In this document: piece after piece, positions 16,800-25,287 of the stretch
Layout: the number at the start of each line of letters is the position of its first letter
Numbering within the stretch: position 1 is the first letter of the stretch
Source of the DNA: Mucilaginibacter pankratovii
GTDB lineage: Bacteria; Bacteroidota; Bacteroidia; Sphingobacteriales; Sphingobacteriaceae
Length of the DNA: 64,000 nucleotides
Assembly: GCF_014773265.1 (NCBI RefSeq)
Contig: NZ_JACWMY010000004.1
Location: 186,001 to 250,000, forward strand
Direction of reading: 5' to 3'
Made by a program: the position numbers and the translations under genes
The notes under the pieces: model-generated
What the model saw: the letters and a program-made list of their open reading frames with translations, nothing else
Databases searched by the model: none
What the model was told of the DNA's origin: nothing

Positions 16800-17993
16800 A
16801 TGGAAACGCCAGACAACACAGCAAATCAAAAACCTTCTCTCCTGGGAGTCGGGGGCCTGCTCGCCAATGTAAAGGGAGACCGCTGGATATGGCTTATCGT
16901 CATCATGCTGTCGATGATCTCTATGCTGGCGGTGTATAGTTCAATTGGTACGCTGGCGTATACCAGGGGCGTGGGGGTGGAATCTATTTTGATGAAGCAC
17001 ATGTTCATGATCATTGCGGGGATCATCCTGATGTATATTTCGCACAGGCTGGATTATAGGTACTATGCCGGTATCTCCAAGATCCTGATGATCATTACCA
17101 TACCCTTGCTATTGTTCACGTTGTTCTTTGGGTCGCACATTAACCATGCAAGCAGGTGGCTACCCATACCGGGTACGGGGCTTAGCTTCCAAACATCCGA
17201 TCTGGCCAAGCTGGCGCTGATCACCTACCTGGCACGTATATTATCGCGCAAGCAGGAGAATATTAAAGATGTTAAGCAATCGTTTATCCCTATCATGGGT
17301 TCGGTATGCGTCATATTTGCACTGATCGGTCCGGCTAACTTGTCGACAGGCCTGATGCTTTTTGGTGTAAGTATCTTGCTGCTCATTATGGGCCGTATCA
17401 GCGTAAAGCAGATAGCTGTGGTATGCGTAGCAGGCATGTTCCTGCTTACGGCGATGCTCTTCTTGGGCTCGCGCCGTGCTACACACATATCCAGGGTAAA
17501 AGCATTTTTTCACCCCGAACTGGCCGATCAGGATAAATTGTTCCAGGGAAACCATGCCAAAATTGCTATTGCAACCGGCGGCTTCTTTGGCAAAGGCCCG
17601 GGCCGCAGTACCGAGCGTAATTACCTGCCGGAGGCATTCTCCGATGAGATCTTCGCCATTATTGTAGAAGAGTACGGTTTATTTGGCGGTATTGTGGTGA
17701 TCAGCATCTACCTGTTCCTGCTGTATCGATGTATAAAAATAGTAACAAAGGCACCCAAGGCATTTGGCGCGCTGCTGGCGGCAGGCTTAAGTTTTAGCTT
17801 AACCATACAGGCATTTGCCAATATGGCGGTGGCGGTGGGTTTGGGCCCGGTAACAGGTGTATCGTTACCGTTGGTAAGCATGGGTGGTACATCCATATTG
17901 TTTACCAGTATAGCGTTCGGTATCATATTATCGGTAAGCAGGGATATTGATGAACCGAAGAAAGTAGTAGTAGGGGAGATAAGGGAAGCGTAA
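16800..17993 (+). CDS. ftsW: Septal peptidoglycan glycosyltransferase FtsW (SEDS family)
   Basis: A 397-residue polytopic protein (about ten helices) with SEDS signatures: YYAGISKILMIITIPLLLF, SRWLPIPGTGLSFQTSDLAKLALI (residues about 118-142), the periplasmic loop GKGPGRSTERNYLPEAFSDEIFAIIVEEYGL, and the late GVSLPLVSMGGTSIL. FtsW polymerises lipid II at the septum as partner of FtsI, encoded upstream. It starts at an ATG just after the repeat leader and ends at a small palindromic element. Confidence 0.96.
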   Translation: METPDNTANQKPSLLGVGGLLANVKGDRWIWLIVIMLSMISMLAVYSSIGTLAYTRGVGVESILMKHMFMIIAGIILMYISHRLDYRYYAGISKILMIITIPLLLFTLFFGSHINHASRWLPIPGTGLSFQTSDLAKLALITYLARILSRKQENIKDVKQSFIPIMGSVCVIFALIGPANLSTGLMLFGVSILLLIMGRISVKQIAVVCVAGMFLLTAMLFLGSRRATHISRVKAFFHPELADQDKLFQGNHAKIAIATGGFFGKGPGRSTERNYLPEAFSDEIFAIIVEEYGLFGGIVVISIYLFLLYRCIKIVTKAPKAFGALLAAGLSFSLTIQAFANMAVAVGLGPVTGVSLPLVSMGGTSILFTSIAFGIILSVSRDIDEPKKVVVGEIREA

Positions 17994-18014
17994 CCCCCAA
18001 CCCCTGAAGGGGGA
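17993..18014. repeat. Short palindrome, same family as the murG insert
   Basis: ACCCCCAACCCCTGAAGGGGG directly after the ftsW stop codon; CCCC-TTCAGGGG units of the same kind occur twice inside the murG N-terminus (18074-18132). Confidence 0.65.
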
Positions 18015-18040
18015 ACAGAAGTTTAAGAAATAAGATATCG

Positions 18041-19231
18041 ATGAGCAGGAACCAGGACATAGCAAACAACCCAAAACTCCCCCTTCAGGGAGTTAGGGAG
18101 GCTAAGCTCCCCCTTCAGGGGGCGGGGAGGGCTCGCCGTATCATCATTAGCGGCGGCGGTACAGGCGGGCATATCTTCCCGGCTATTGCTATTGCTAATG
18201 CCTTGAAAAAGCTCAACCCTGCTACCGAGATTTTATTTGTGGGAGCCAGTGGCCGTATGGAAATGGAAAAAGTTCCGGCTGCCGGTTACGAAATTATTGG
18301 TTTGGATATTCAGGGATTGCAACGCAAGTCTATCCTTAAAAACCTGATGTTCCCGATAAAGCTGCTGGGTAGTGTGCGCAAGGCCGTTAAGATCATCAAA
18401 GATTTTAAACCCGATGCTTGTGTTGGCGTGGGTGGTTATGCAAGCGGCCCGCTGTTGTACGCGGCAGGTGTGATGGGCATCCCTACTTTGATACAGGAGC
18501 AAAACTCTTACGCGGGTATCACTAATAAATGGCTGGGCAAAAAAGCCAAAAAGATCTGTGTTGCTTTTGATGGTATGGAGAAATTCTTCCCTGCAGGTAG
18601 GATCATTAAAACAGGTAACCCAATCCGTAAGGAATCGGTAGATATTGCGGGCAAGCAAATGCAGGCGCTGGAGTTGTATAAACTTTCATCGCGCAAAAAA
18701 ACGATACTGGTAACGGGCGGCAGCCTTGGTGCCGGCACTTTAAATAAAAGCATCATGGCAGGCCTTGATAAAATTATTAAGGCCGATGTACAGGTGATAT
18801 GGCAAACGGGTAAGTTTTATTACAAAGGCATCAAAGAGCAACTGGGCGATAACATCCACCCTAATATTTGCGTGGTGGAATTCTTAAACCGGATGGACCT
18901 CGCCTTTGCCGCTGCGGATGTCATCATCTCGCGCGCCGGTGCAGGTACTATTGCCGAGCTGTGTGTGATAAAGAAACCGGTGATACTGGTGCCCTCGCCA
19001 AACGTGGCGGAGGATCATCAAACCAAAAATGCATTGGCCCTGGTAACAGAAGATGCCGCTGCATTTGTGGCCGACCGCGATGCCGAGTTAAAGCTGGTTG
19101 ATAAAGCATTGGAACTATTGAACGATAAAAATTTGCAAAAGAAATTAAGCGATAACATTGGCAGGCTGGCCATGCCCAATGCCGATGAAGTTATTGCGAA
19201 AGAGGTTATCCAAATAACAAACAACAATTAG
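18041..19231 (+). CDS. murG: Undecaprenyldiphospho-muramoylpentapeptide beta-N-acetylglucosaminyltransferase, with repeat-encoded N-terminal extension
   Basis: A 396-residue GT-B enzyme that adds GlcNAc to lipid I, making lipid II at the inner membrane face. The canonical start RRIIISGGGTGGHIFPAIAIA lies only at residue 32; family members normally begin within a few residues of that point. Residues 12-31 are encoded by two tandem palindromic units and contain the repeated peptide KLPLQG. ATG at 18041 is the only reasonable start: no ATG, GTG or TTG fits between the insert and the GGTGGH loop. Later motifs are GVGGYASGPLLYAA, PTLIQEQNSYAGITNKWLGK and ISRAGAGTIAELC. A terminator-like hairpin follows. 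Confidence 0.95.
   Translation: MSRNQDIANNPKLPLQGVREAKLPLQGAGRARRIIISGGGTGGHIFPAIAIANALKKLNPATEILFVGASGRMEMEKVPAAGYEIIGLDIQGLQRKSILKNLMFPIKLLGSVRKAVKIIKDFKPDACVGVGGYASGPLLYAAGVMGIPTLIQEQNSYAGITNKWLGKKAKKICVAFDGMEKFFPAGRIIKTGNPIRKESVDIAGKQMQALELYKLSSRKKTILVTGGSLGAGTLNKSIMAGLDKIIKADVQVIWQTGKFYYKGIKEQLGDNIHPNICVVEFLNRMDLAFAAADVIISRAGAGTIAELCVIKKPVILVPSPNVAEDHQTKNALALVTEDAAAFVADRDAELKLVDKALELLNDKNLQKKLSDNIGRLAMPNADEVIAKEVIQITNNN
18074..18132. repeat. Palindromic element in frame inside murG
   Basis: Two adjacent palindromic units, CTCCCCCTTCAGGGAG and GCTCCCCCTTCAGGGGGC with GGGGAGGGCT, occupy codons 12-31 of murG without breaking the frame. The same CCCTTCAGGG unit lies in the ftsW-murG spacer at 17993-18014. 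Confidence 0.75.
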
Positions 19232-19235
19232 ATCT

Positions 19236-19272
19236 GGCTAATCCCCGTAGAACGCGGGGATAGCCTTTTTTT
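19236..19272 (+). terminator. Intrinsic-terminator-like hairpin between murG and murC
   Basis: GGCTAATCCCCG pairs with CGCGGGGATAGCC (one bulged A), followed by seven T. It stands 5 bases after the murG stop and 13 before the murC start, so it could separate or attenuate transcription within the dcw cluster. Confidence 0.7.
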
Positions 19273-19284
19273 AAACGAAAGAAA

Positions 19285-20640
19285 ATGGAACTAAAAAACA
19301 TACAGCGGGTTTACCTGGTAGGCATAGGCGGCATAGGCATGAGCGGCCTTGCGCGCTACTTCCATCATTTGGGTTGTGTTGTATGTGGATACGATAAAAC
19401 CAGCACACCCTTAACCGATGCCCTGCATAACGAAGGCATCCGCGTGGTGTTTGAGGACCGGCTGGATTGGATCCCGATGAGTTTTCAGCAACCTTGCGAT
19501 GGCACCTTGGTGATCTATACACCAGCCATCCCAAAGGATTCTGAAATACTGAACTATTTTAAAACCAAAGGGTTCGATCTGCAGAAACGCTCGCAGGTAT
19601 TGGGTATCATCAGCAGGGGCATGTTCACCATAGCCGTGGCTGGTACCCATGGTAAAACCACTACCTCCTGTATGATAGCGCATATCCTGAAGGATTCGGG
19701 CAAAGATTGCTCGGCGTTTTTGGGCGGCATATCATCAAACTATAATACCAATGTGCTGTATGGCAAAAATGATATTGTGGTGGTAGAGGCAGACGAGTAC
19801 GACAGGTCGTTTTTAACCCTGAGTCCGGATATTGCCATCATCACCTCCATGGATGCCGATCATTTGGACATCTATGGCGACCATTCGCACCTCGAGGAAT
19901 CGTTCAGGCTGTTTGCCTCGCAGATAAAACCGGGCGGCATGCTCATCTACAAAAAAGGCTTGCCGCTGGCCGAAGGTTTTACCTATACGGTAAACGGCGA
20001 AGCCGGCGCAATGGGTAGCAATATCCGTATCGAGGATGGTAACTTCCATTTCGATTTTGACAATGGCTCAACTGCTATCCCAAATATCAGGATGGGGATT
20101 GCGGGCCTGCACAATATCGAAAACGCAGTAGCGGCTATCGAAGCATCTTTACGATTAGAGATCTCGGGCGATGCGATCCGCGAAGCCCTGGGTTCGTTTA
20201 AAGGCGTAAAGCGCAGGTTCGAGTACATCGTAAGGAATGAGGCGCATATCTATATTGATGATTATGCGCACCATCCGGAGGAATTGCGGGCGGCCATTAC
20301 GTCGGTAAAAAGGCTTTATCCGGATAAAAAACTAACAGTGATGTTTCAGCCGCATTTGTTTACCCGCACCCGCGATTTTGTGGACGGCTTTGCCGAAGTG
20401 CTGGATATGGCCGATGAACTGTTGATGCTGGAGATTTACCCCGCCCGCGAATTGCCGATACCGGGTGTAGATAGCAACATGGTACTGAACCTGATGAAGC
20501 TGGAAAACAAGCGCCTTGTTGGCAAACAGGAAAGCCTCGACATCATCAAAAATGAAAAGCCCGAGCTGCTGTTAACCGTAGGCGCGGGCGATATAGATAC
20601 ATTGGTAAACCCTTTAAAAGAGATTTTAGCACATGTTTAA
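19285..20640 (+). CDS. murC: UDP-N-acetylmuramate--L-alanine ligase
   Basis: A 451-residue Mur ligase starting with GIGGIGMSGLARYFHHLG (Rossmann-type UDP-binding), with AVAGTHGKTTTSCMIAHIL around residues 118-136, EADEYDRSFLTLSPD, DADHLDIYGDH, and a C-terminal domain with DDYAHHPEELRA and FQPHLFTRTRDF. It joins L-Ala to UDP-MurNAc, the first peptide step. It follows a hairpin terminator and overlaps ftsQ by 8 bases. Confidence 0.96.
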   Translation: MELKNIQRVYLVGIGGIGMSGLARYFHHLGCVVCGYDKTSTPLTDALHNEGIRVVFEDRLDWIPMSFQQPCDGTLVIYTPAIPKDSEILNYFKTKGFDLQKRSQVLGIISRGMFTIAVAGTHGKTTTSCMIAHILKDSGKDCSAFLGGISSNYNTNVLYGKNDIVVVEADEYDRSFLTLSPDIAIITSMDADHLDIYGDHSHLEESFRLFASQIKPGGMLIYKKGLPLAEGFTYTVNGEAGAMGSNIRIEDGNFHFDFDNGSTAIPNIRMGIAGLHNIENAVAAIEASLRLEISGDAIREALGSFKGVKRRFEYIVRNEAHIYIDDYAHHPEELRAAITSVKRLYPDKKLTVMFQPHLFTRTRDFVDGFAEVLDMADELLMLEIYPARELPIPGVDSNMVLNLMKLENKRLVGKQESLDIIKNEKPELLLTVGAGDIDTLVNPLKEILAHV

Positions 20641-21850
20641 GAAACGTATTTGGAAACCACTTTTAATTGGATTAGGCTGGACATTCAGCCTGGCCGGTTT
20701 GGTGGTGCTGATGAGTTTCATATCCGTAAAGAAAAGCGAGGTGGTTTGTTCGGCCATTAAGGTTTATATACCGGGCAGCCATTATTTTATAGACAGGCAG
20801 GAAGTTGATCATATTTTGCAAATGGACAGCCATACACTAATTGGCCGCCGGATTGAGAATATCGACCTGCATGACCTGGAAACCAAGCTGAAGAGTAATC
20901 CTTTTATAGAATCGGCCAAGGTTTATGCCGATATGGATGGCGTAATACAGGTAGAAGTGAGCCAGCGCCAGCCGATATTAAGGGTGATGAACCGTTTCGA
21001 CCAGGATTTTTATGTTGATCAGCATGGCTTAAAGATGCCGCTATCGCAAAACTTTACCGCGAGGGTAATTGCCGCCAATGGTTTTATTGATGAGCTGTTT
21101 GCTAACAAGGTAGACTCATTACATACAGCATTGGCCAAAGATCTTTTCAAAACGGCAGATTTTATCCGGAACGATTCGCTTTGGGATGCGCAGATAGCAC
21201 AGATCTATATCAACAAAGATCATGAGATAGAATTGATCCCCCGAGTAGGTAACCAAAGGATCTTATTGGGAACCGCGGATTCATTGGAACTACGGTTTGG
21301 TAACCTAAAAGCCTTTTACAAAAAGGCCCTGCCCATGGTTGGTTGGGATGCTTATAAGGTGATCAATATCAAATACAATAACCAGGTAATAGGGGTTAAA
21401 AACCAGAGCCTGGTAGATTCCTTGAATGCGGCGAAAGAAAAGGCTAAGCGCGCCTCCGAAGATTCTGCCCGTGCGGTAAGGATTAATGTGGTGAAAAGTG
21501 AGCCGGTTGTTGCCGAGCCCATAGTTAACGAAGTGGATAACCCTGCGGACGAAAAGCCTGCTGAAAATAAACCTGTTGAAAACAAACCGCTTGCCATAAA
21601 GCCGGCAGAGCATAAAACGGTTGAAACCAAGCCAGTGGTGCATAAAACAATAGTGCCCAAACCGGTGGCGCATAAGCCCCCGGCAGCAGAGGATGTAATT
21701 GCCAGTTACGTGGCAAGCAAAAAGCCGGCACATAAGCCTGCAGCCAAAAAAGCTGATAAACCGGCAGAGAATAAACCGGCAGCGGCTAAGCCGGTGGTAA
21801 AGAAAGCCGCAGAGAAGAAAACCGATAAAAAGACATCTATTAAAAAATAA
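20633..21850 (+). CDS. ftsQ: FtsQ-like division protein with long Lys/Pro/Ala-rich C-terminal tail
   Basis: A 405-residue bitopic protein: short basic N-terminus (KKRIWKP), one transmembrane helix (about residues 10-31), then POTRA-like and FtsQ domains (LIGRRIENIDLHDLETKLKSNPFIESAKVYADMDG; QPILRVMNRFDQDFYVDQHGLKMPL) up to about residue 275. From about residue 290 the chain becomes low complexity, with many KP, HKP, ENKP and AAKP repeats to the end. Given the topology this tail would be periplasmic and strongly basic. FtsQ links the early and late divisome. Position between murC and ftsA confirms the identity. Overlaps murC by 8 bases and ends 4 bases before ftsA. Confidence 0.92.
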   Translation: MFKKRIWKPLLIGLGWTFSLAGLVVLMSFISVKKSEVVCSAIKVYIPGSHYFIDRQEVDHILQMDSHTLIGRRIENIDLHDLETKLKSNPFIESAKVYADMDGVIQVEVSQRQPILRVMNRFDQDFYVDQHGLKMPLSQNFTARVIAANGFIDELFANKVDSLHTALAKDLFKTADFIRNDSLWDAQIAQIYINKDHEIELIPRVGNQRILLGTADSLELRFGNLKAFYKKALPMVGWDAYKVINIKYNNQVIGVKNQSLVDSLNAAKEKAKRASEDSARAVRINVVKSEPVVAEPIVNEVDNPADEKPAENKPVENKPLAIKPAEHKTVETKPVVHKTIVPKPVAHKPPAAEDVIASYVASKKPAHKPAAKKADKPAENKPAAAKPVVKKAAEKKTDKKTSIKK

Positions 21851-21854
21851 CAAT

Positions 21855-23201
21855 ATGGACAAAAGTTCAACACAAGAAAAAAGTTCGCCAATTGTAGTGG
21901 GGCTGGATATTGGCACTACTAAAATTTGTGCTATTGTTGGTCGCCGAAGCAAAAACGGCAAAATTGAAGTGCTGGGTATCGGCAAAGCCGAATCGGCGGG
22001 TGTTACGCGCGGCGTGGTATCAAACATCGATAAAACGGTGCAGGGTATTACCCAGGCAGTAGATGTGGCCGGCGCGCAATCAAACGTGGAGATAAGAATA
22101 GTGAACGTAGGTATTGCCGGCCAGCATATAAAAAGCTTGCAGCACCGCGGGCTGATAACCCGTAAGGACCTGAACACCGAAATAGGCCGTAAGGATATAG
22201 ATAAACTGGTTGAGGACATGTACAACCTGGTAATGCCCCCGGGCGAGGAGATCATCCACGTGTTGCCGCAGGAATTTACGGTAGACAGCGAACCGGGCAT
22301 CAAGGACCCTATTGGTATGGCAGGAGTGCGTTTGGAAGCTAATTTCCACATTATCTCCGGCCAGGTTACGGCTATCAAAAACATTGTAAAATGCGTTACC
22401 AAGGCACAACTCGAGAGCCAGGAACTGATACTGGAGCCGCTTGCATCCTCTGAATCGGTATTGAGCGATGAGGAAAAAGAAGCCGGTATCGTATTGGTTG
22501 ATATCGGTGGTGGTACAACGGATGTGGCCATCTTCCATGAAGGAATTATTCGCCATACAGCAGTTATCCCTTTTGGTGGTAACAGCGTTACCGAAGATAT
22601 CCGCGAGGGTTGCTCGGTTATGCGCAACATCGCGGAGCAACTAAAAGTAAGGTTTGGTTCGGCACTGGCAGAAGAGAATAAAGAGAACGAGATAGTTTGT
22701 GTACCCGGTTTACGCGGCCGCGAACCCAAAGAGATCTCGGTTAAAAACCTGGCCTTTGTAATACAGGCCCGTATGGAGGAAATTATAGAGCACGTTTACT
22801 ACGAGATAAAATCATCAGGGTACGAAAAGAAACTGATTGGTGGTATCGTAGTAACAGGTGGTGGTGCCCAGTTAAAGCACTTAACCCAGCTGATAGAGTT
22901 TGTAACCGGGCTGGATTGCCGCATAGGTTATCCTAACGAACACCTGGCCAAAAATGAAAGCCTGCCTAAGAATGTGTATGAGGATCTGCAGAGCCCGACA
23001 TTCGCCACCGGTATAGGCCTTCTGATAAAAGGAATCCAGAAAATGGAGTACAACGGAATAGTACAGGCAGAACCGGTAGCGGCCAAAATAGAAAAAGCAA
23101 AGTATACCGACGACCGTAAATTTGGCCTGCTGGGCAAAATATTAGAGTCGGGTAAGAAATTTATTAAGGATGATATCAAGGACGAGGACTTTTTGAAATA
23201 G
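21855..23201 (+). CDS. ftsA: Cell division protein FtsA
   Basis: A 448-residue actin-like ATPase that tethers FtsZ to the membrane and activates the divisome. Motifs: phosphate-1 IVVGLDIGTTKICAIVGRR (residues about 12-30), phosphate-2 GIVLVDIGGGTTDVAIF, and adenosine motif GGIVVTGGGAQLKHL. The C-terminus (KFGLLGKILESGKKFIKDDIKDEDFLK) contains an amphipathic helix fitting the membrane-targeting sequence. It lies in its usual place between ftsQ and ftsZ. A palindromic element and a box-rich spacer separate it from ftsZ. Confidence 0.97.
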   Translation: MDKSSTQEKSSPIVVGLDIGTTKICAIVGRRSKNGKIEVLGIGKAESAGVTRGVVSNIDKTVQGITQAVDVAGAQSNVEIRIVNVGIAGQHIKSLQHRGLITRKDLNTEIGRKDIDKLVEDMYNLVMPPGEEIIHVLPQEFTVDSEPGIKDPIGMAGVRLEANFHIISGQVTAIKNIVKCVTKAQLESQELILEPLASSESVLSDEEKEAGIVLVDIGGGTTDVAIFHEGIIRHTAVIPFGGNSVTEDIREGCSVMRNIAEQLKVRFGSALAEENKENEIVCVPGLRGREPKEISVKNLAFVIQARMEEIIEHVYYEIKSSGYEKKLIGGIVVTGGGAQLKHLTQLIEFVTGLDCRIGYPNEHLAKNESLPKNVYEDLQSPTFATGIGLLIKGIQKMEYNGIVQAEPVAAKIEKAKYTDDRKFGLLGKILESGKKFIKDDIKDEDFLK

Positions 23202-23208
23202 GAAAAAA

Positions 23209-23242
23209 GCCCCTCTCCTCTGGAGAGGGGTTGGGGTGAGGC
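23209..23242. repeat. Palindromic element (right half of the CCTCTCC family)
   Basis: CCCCTCTCC-TCT-GGAGAGGGG (23210-23230) followed by TTGGGGTGAGGC. The GGAGAGGG...TGAGGC end matches the right half of the full element at 55892-55962. It follows ftsA directly and may also stop transcription. Confidence 0.75.
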
Positions 23243-23275
23243 TTGGTGAGTTAATTTTTATGCACATTAATTAAC

Positions 23276-23363
23276 TTTTCCACATAGTACACATTTGTGG
23301 AAAAACCCTGTGGAAAAACCCCTATCATTACATTAAGGAATTCTATCTAATCATCAATCCACA
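23276..23363. promoter_or_regulatory. Cluster of DnaA-box-like 9-mers with 13-bp tandem repeat in front of ftsZ
   Basis: TTTTCCACA occurs at 23276-23284 and, in reverse (TGTGGAAAA), at 23296-23304 and 23309-23317; a partial box AATCCACA lies at 23356-23363. Each full box differs by one base from the DnaA box TTATCCACA. The unit TGTGGAAAAACCC is repeated perfectly in tandem at 23296-23308 and 23309-23321. The cluster sits 20-110 bases before the ftsZ start, so it could bind a replication or division regulator. Confidence 0.5.
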
Positions 23364-23384
23364 AACAACTGAAAAACAAGGATT

Positions 23385-25001
23385 ATGCAGTTTGAGATGT
23401 TAAAGGAAAAATCGGCGATCATCAAGGTAATTGGTGTTGGCGGTGGTGGCGGCAACGCTGTTAACCACATGTACAGGCAAGGTATCAAGGGTGTCGACTT
23501 CATTATATGTAATACCGATGCACAGGCATTGGAGCTTAGCCCTATCCCCAACAAGGTACAATTGGGCGCAAGCTTAACCGAAGGTATGGGCGCAGGCTCG
23601 ATACCCGAAGTGGGCAAAAACTCGGCAATCGAGAATATCGACGATATCAAACAGATGCTCGGTTCAAATACCAAAATGCTGTTTATTACAGCAGGTATGG
23701 GCGGTGGTACAGGTACAGGCGCAAGCCCTATCATTGCCAAAGCCGCACGCGAACTGGATATTTTAACGGTAGGTATCATCACCACTCCGTTCTCATTCGA
23801 AGGCAAACGCCGCCGGATGCAGGCCGAGGAAGGTATGGAAGAGCTGAAAAAGTACGTGGATTCGTTCCTGGTGATCTCTAACGACAGGCTGCGCCAGATC
23901 TTTGGTAACTTAACCATGAGCTCGGCATTCGGCCAGGCAGATGATATTTTAACAACTGCCGCAAAAGGCATTGCCGAGATCATCACCCTGCCCGGTTATA
24001 TCAACGTTGACTTTAAGGATGTGCGCACCGTAATGAAAGACAGCGGTGTATCTATCATGGGGAGCTGTACTGCCGATGGCGAGAACCGTGCTTTAAAAGC
24101 AGTGGAAGGCGCATTGGCATCTCCATTATTAAAAGATAACGAAATTGAAGGTGCACGCTATATCCTGCTGAATATCACTTCGGGCGAAAACGAAGTGACA
24201 ATGGATGAGGTGACCATCATTACCGATTACATACAAGAAGAAGCCGGTTTGGCTGCAGACCTGATATGGGGTAATTGTAAGGATGATAATTTGGGCGAAG
24301 CCTTATCGGTTACCATTATTGCAACCGGTTTCCAAACTAAGGACGAGCGCGAGAAAGAGCATAGCAATAAAAAGGTGGTGAGCATGTTAATGCCCGAGCC
24401 TGCACCGATGGTAAAACCGGTTAACGAGTTTATCAATGCCGTAAAACCTGATGCGGAGATGGCTGCACAGCCTTTCATGAAAATGAAGGATGCGCCTAAG
24501 CAAACCGGTTTGTTCGATCTGTTTGCGAAAGCAGAAGAGCAGGATAAAGCAGAGCAACGCGAAGTTGTACGTTTTAACTTAACCGAAGAAGAGCCGGAAG
24601 AGGTTGCCGAAGAACCACAGGATGAATCGGGCTTTACCTTTAAGATAACCGAAACGGTGATGGACTTTACCCCGCCGCCGGTAGTTGAGGAAAGGAAACC
24701 TGAGCCGGAGCCGGAACCTGTTGTAAACGCGGACGAAAACAAAACCGACGAATCGATAGAAGAGCAGCTGCGTAAATCGCGCGAGCGTATCATGCGCTTA
24801 AAAGATCTGAGCATGAAACTGCGTAACGGAAATATCCAGGAGATGGAGAATGTACCAGCCTACAAACGAAAGGAAGTAGCGCTACAGCAAACCCCGCAGT
24901 CGGACGAAAGCCAGATCTCCAGGTTCTCCTTAATGACCGATAGCGATGGTAAAACAGAAATAAAGAACAACAATTCTTTTCTGCATGATAACGTAGATTA
25001 G
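23385..25001 (+). CDS. ftsZ: Cell division protein FtsZ
   Basis: A 538-residue tubulin-like GTPase forming the Z ring. The N-terminal domain has VIGVGGGGGNAVNHMYRQG and NTDAQAL, and the GTP loop GGGTGTGASP around residues 105-114; the T7-loop region and C-terminal GTPase domain run to about residue 320. A long, charged, Pro/Glu-rich linker follows (residues about 325-490), then FSLMTDSDGKT and the conserved Bacteroidota end NNSFLHDNVD, which should be the FtsA-binding peptide. Its size (usual FtsZ is 380-400 residues) is due to that linker. It probably has its own promoter in the 183-base spacer. Confidence 0.97.
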   Translation: MQFEMLKEKSAIIKVIGVGGGGGNAVNHMYRQGIKGVDFIICNTDAQALELSPIPNKVQLGASLTEGMGAGSIPEVGKNSAIENIDDIKQMLGSNTKMLFITAGMGGGTGTGASPIIAKAARELDILTVGIITTPFSFEGKRRRMQAEEGMEELKKYVDSFLVISNDRLRQIFGNLTMSSAFGQADDILTTAAKGIAEIITLPGYINVDFKDVRTVMKDSGVSIMGSCTADGENRALKAVEGALASPLLKDNEIEGARYILLNITSGENEVTMDEVTIITDYIQEEAGLAADLIWGNCKDDNLGEALSVTIIATGFQTKDEREKEHSNKKVVSMLMPEPAPMVKPVNEFINAVKPDAEMAAQPFMKMKDAPKQTGLFDLFAKAEEQDKAEQREVVRFNLTEEEPEEVAEEPQDESGFTFKITETVMDFTPPPVVEERKPEPEPEPVVNADENKTDESIEEQLRKSRERIMRLKDLSMKLRNGNIQEMENVPAYKRKEVALQQTPQSDESQISRFSLMTDSDGKTEIKNNNSFLHDNVD

Positions 25002-25004
25002 TTT

Positions 25005-25197
25005 TTGGTTCATGGATCATAGTTGATGGTTCATAGTAAAAAGAAAGAGGTGCGTATTCGTGCCTCTTTTTTTGTTGATAGTGGTTTGGAACGCCATGCC
25101 ACTATTACTTTTGAATTAACTACTTTGAACTATAAACCATCGCCAACAAAAATCTTACTATGAACCATAAACCATCACCTATGAACCCCTCAGTTAT
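25005..25197. repeat. Word-repeat array after ftsZ (GAACCAT family)
   Basis: Left part reads GGTTCATGGATCATAGTTGATGG-like words, right part the complement (CTATGAACCATAAACCATCACC), so the array is inverted around about 25045-25130. The same words, same orientation change, occur at 58795-58905 before ligA. Between the arms lies the AAAGAGG/CCTCTTT hairpin that may terminate ftsZ. Confidence 0.65.
25044..25073 (+). terminator. Weak hairpin terminator after ftsZ
   Basis: AAAGAGG and CCTCTTT arms (7 bp) around a 12-base loop, ending in eight T; 43 bases after the ftsZ stop. Confidence 0.5.
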
Positions 25198-25221
25198 AAA
25201 CTATCATAAAAAGTAATAACG

Positions 25222-25252
25222 TTTGATAGGGGGCGTTTTATGGGTATATTTG
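25222..25252 (+). promoter_or_regulatory. Bacteroidota housekeeping promoter (TTTG-N19-TATATTTG)
   Basis: TTTG at 25222-25225, TATATTTG at 25245-25252, 19 bases apart: an exact match to TTTG-N19-TAnnTTTG. It gives a leader of about 30 bases for the PLP enzyme, showing that this gene is transcribed apart from ftsZ. Confidence 0.78.
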
Positions 25253-25287
25253 CAATAAAATATAATTACCATTAAAGGATTTGCAAT

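Noticed and set aside
21305..22729. Long reverse-strand open frame of 474 codons over ftsQ and ftsA
   Set aside because: It lies entirely opposite two well-supported genes, has a composition (Phe/Arg/Leu/Ser-rich) expected from the complement of Lys/Glu/Pro-rich coding sequence, and shows no domain.
24227..24814. Reverse-strand open frame of 195 codons opposite the ftsZ linker
   Set aside because: Ser/Thr-rich low-complexity shadow of the Glu/Pro-rich linker; no family likeness.
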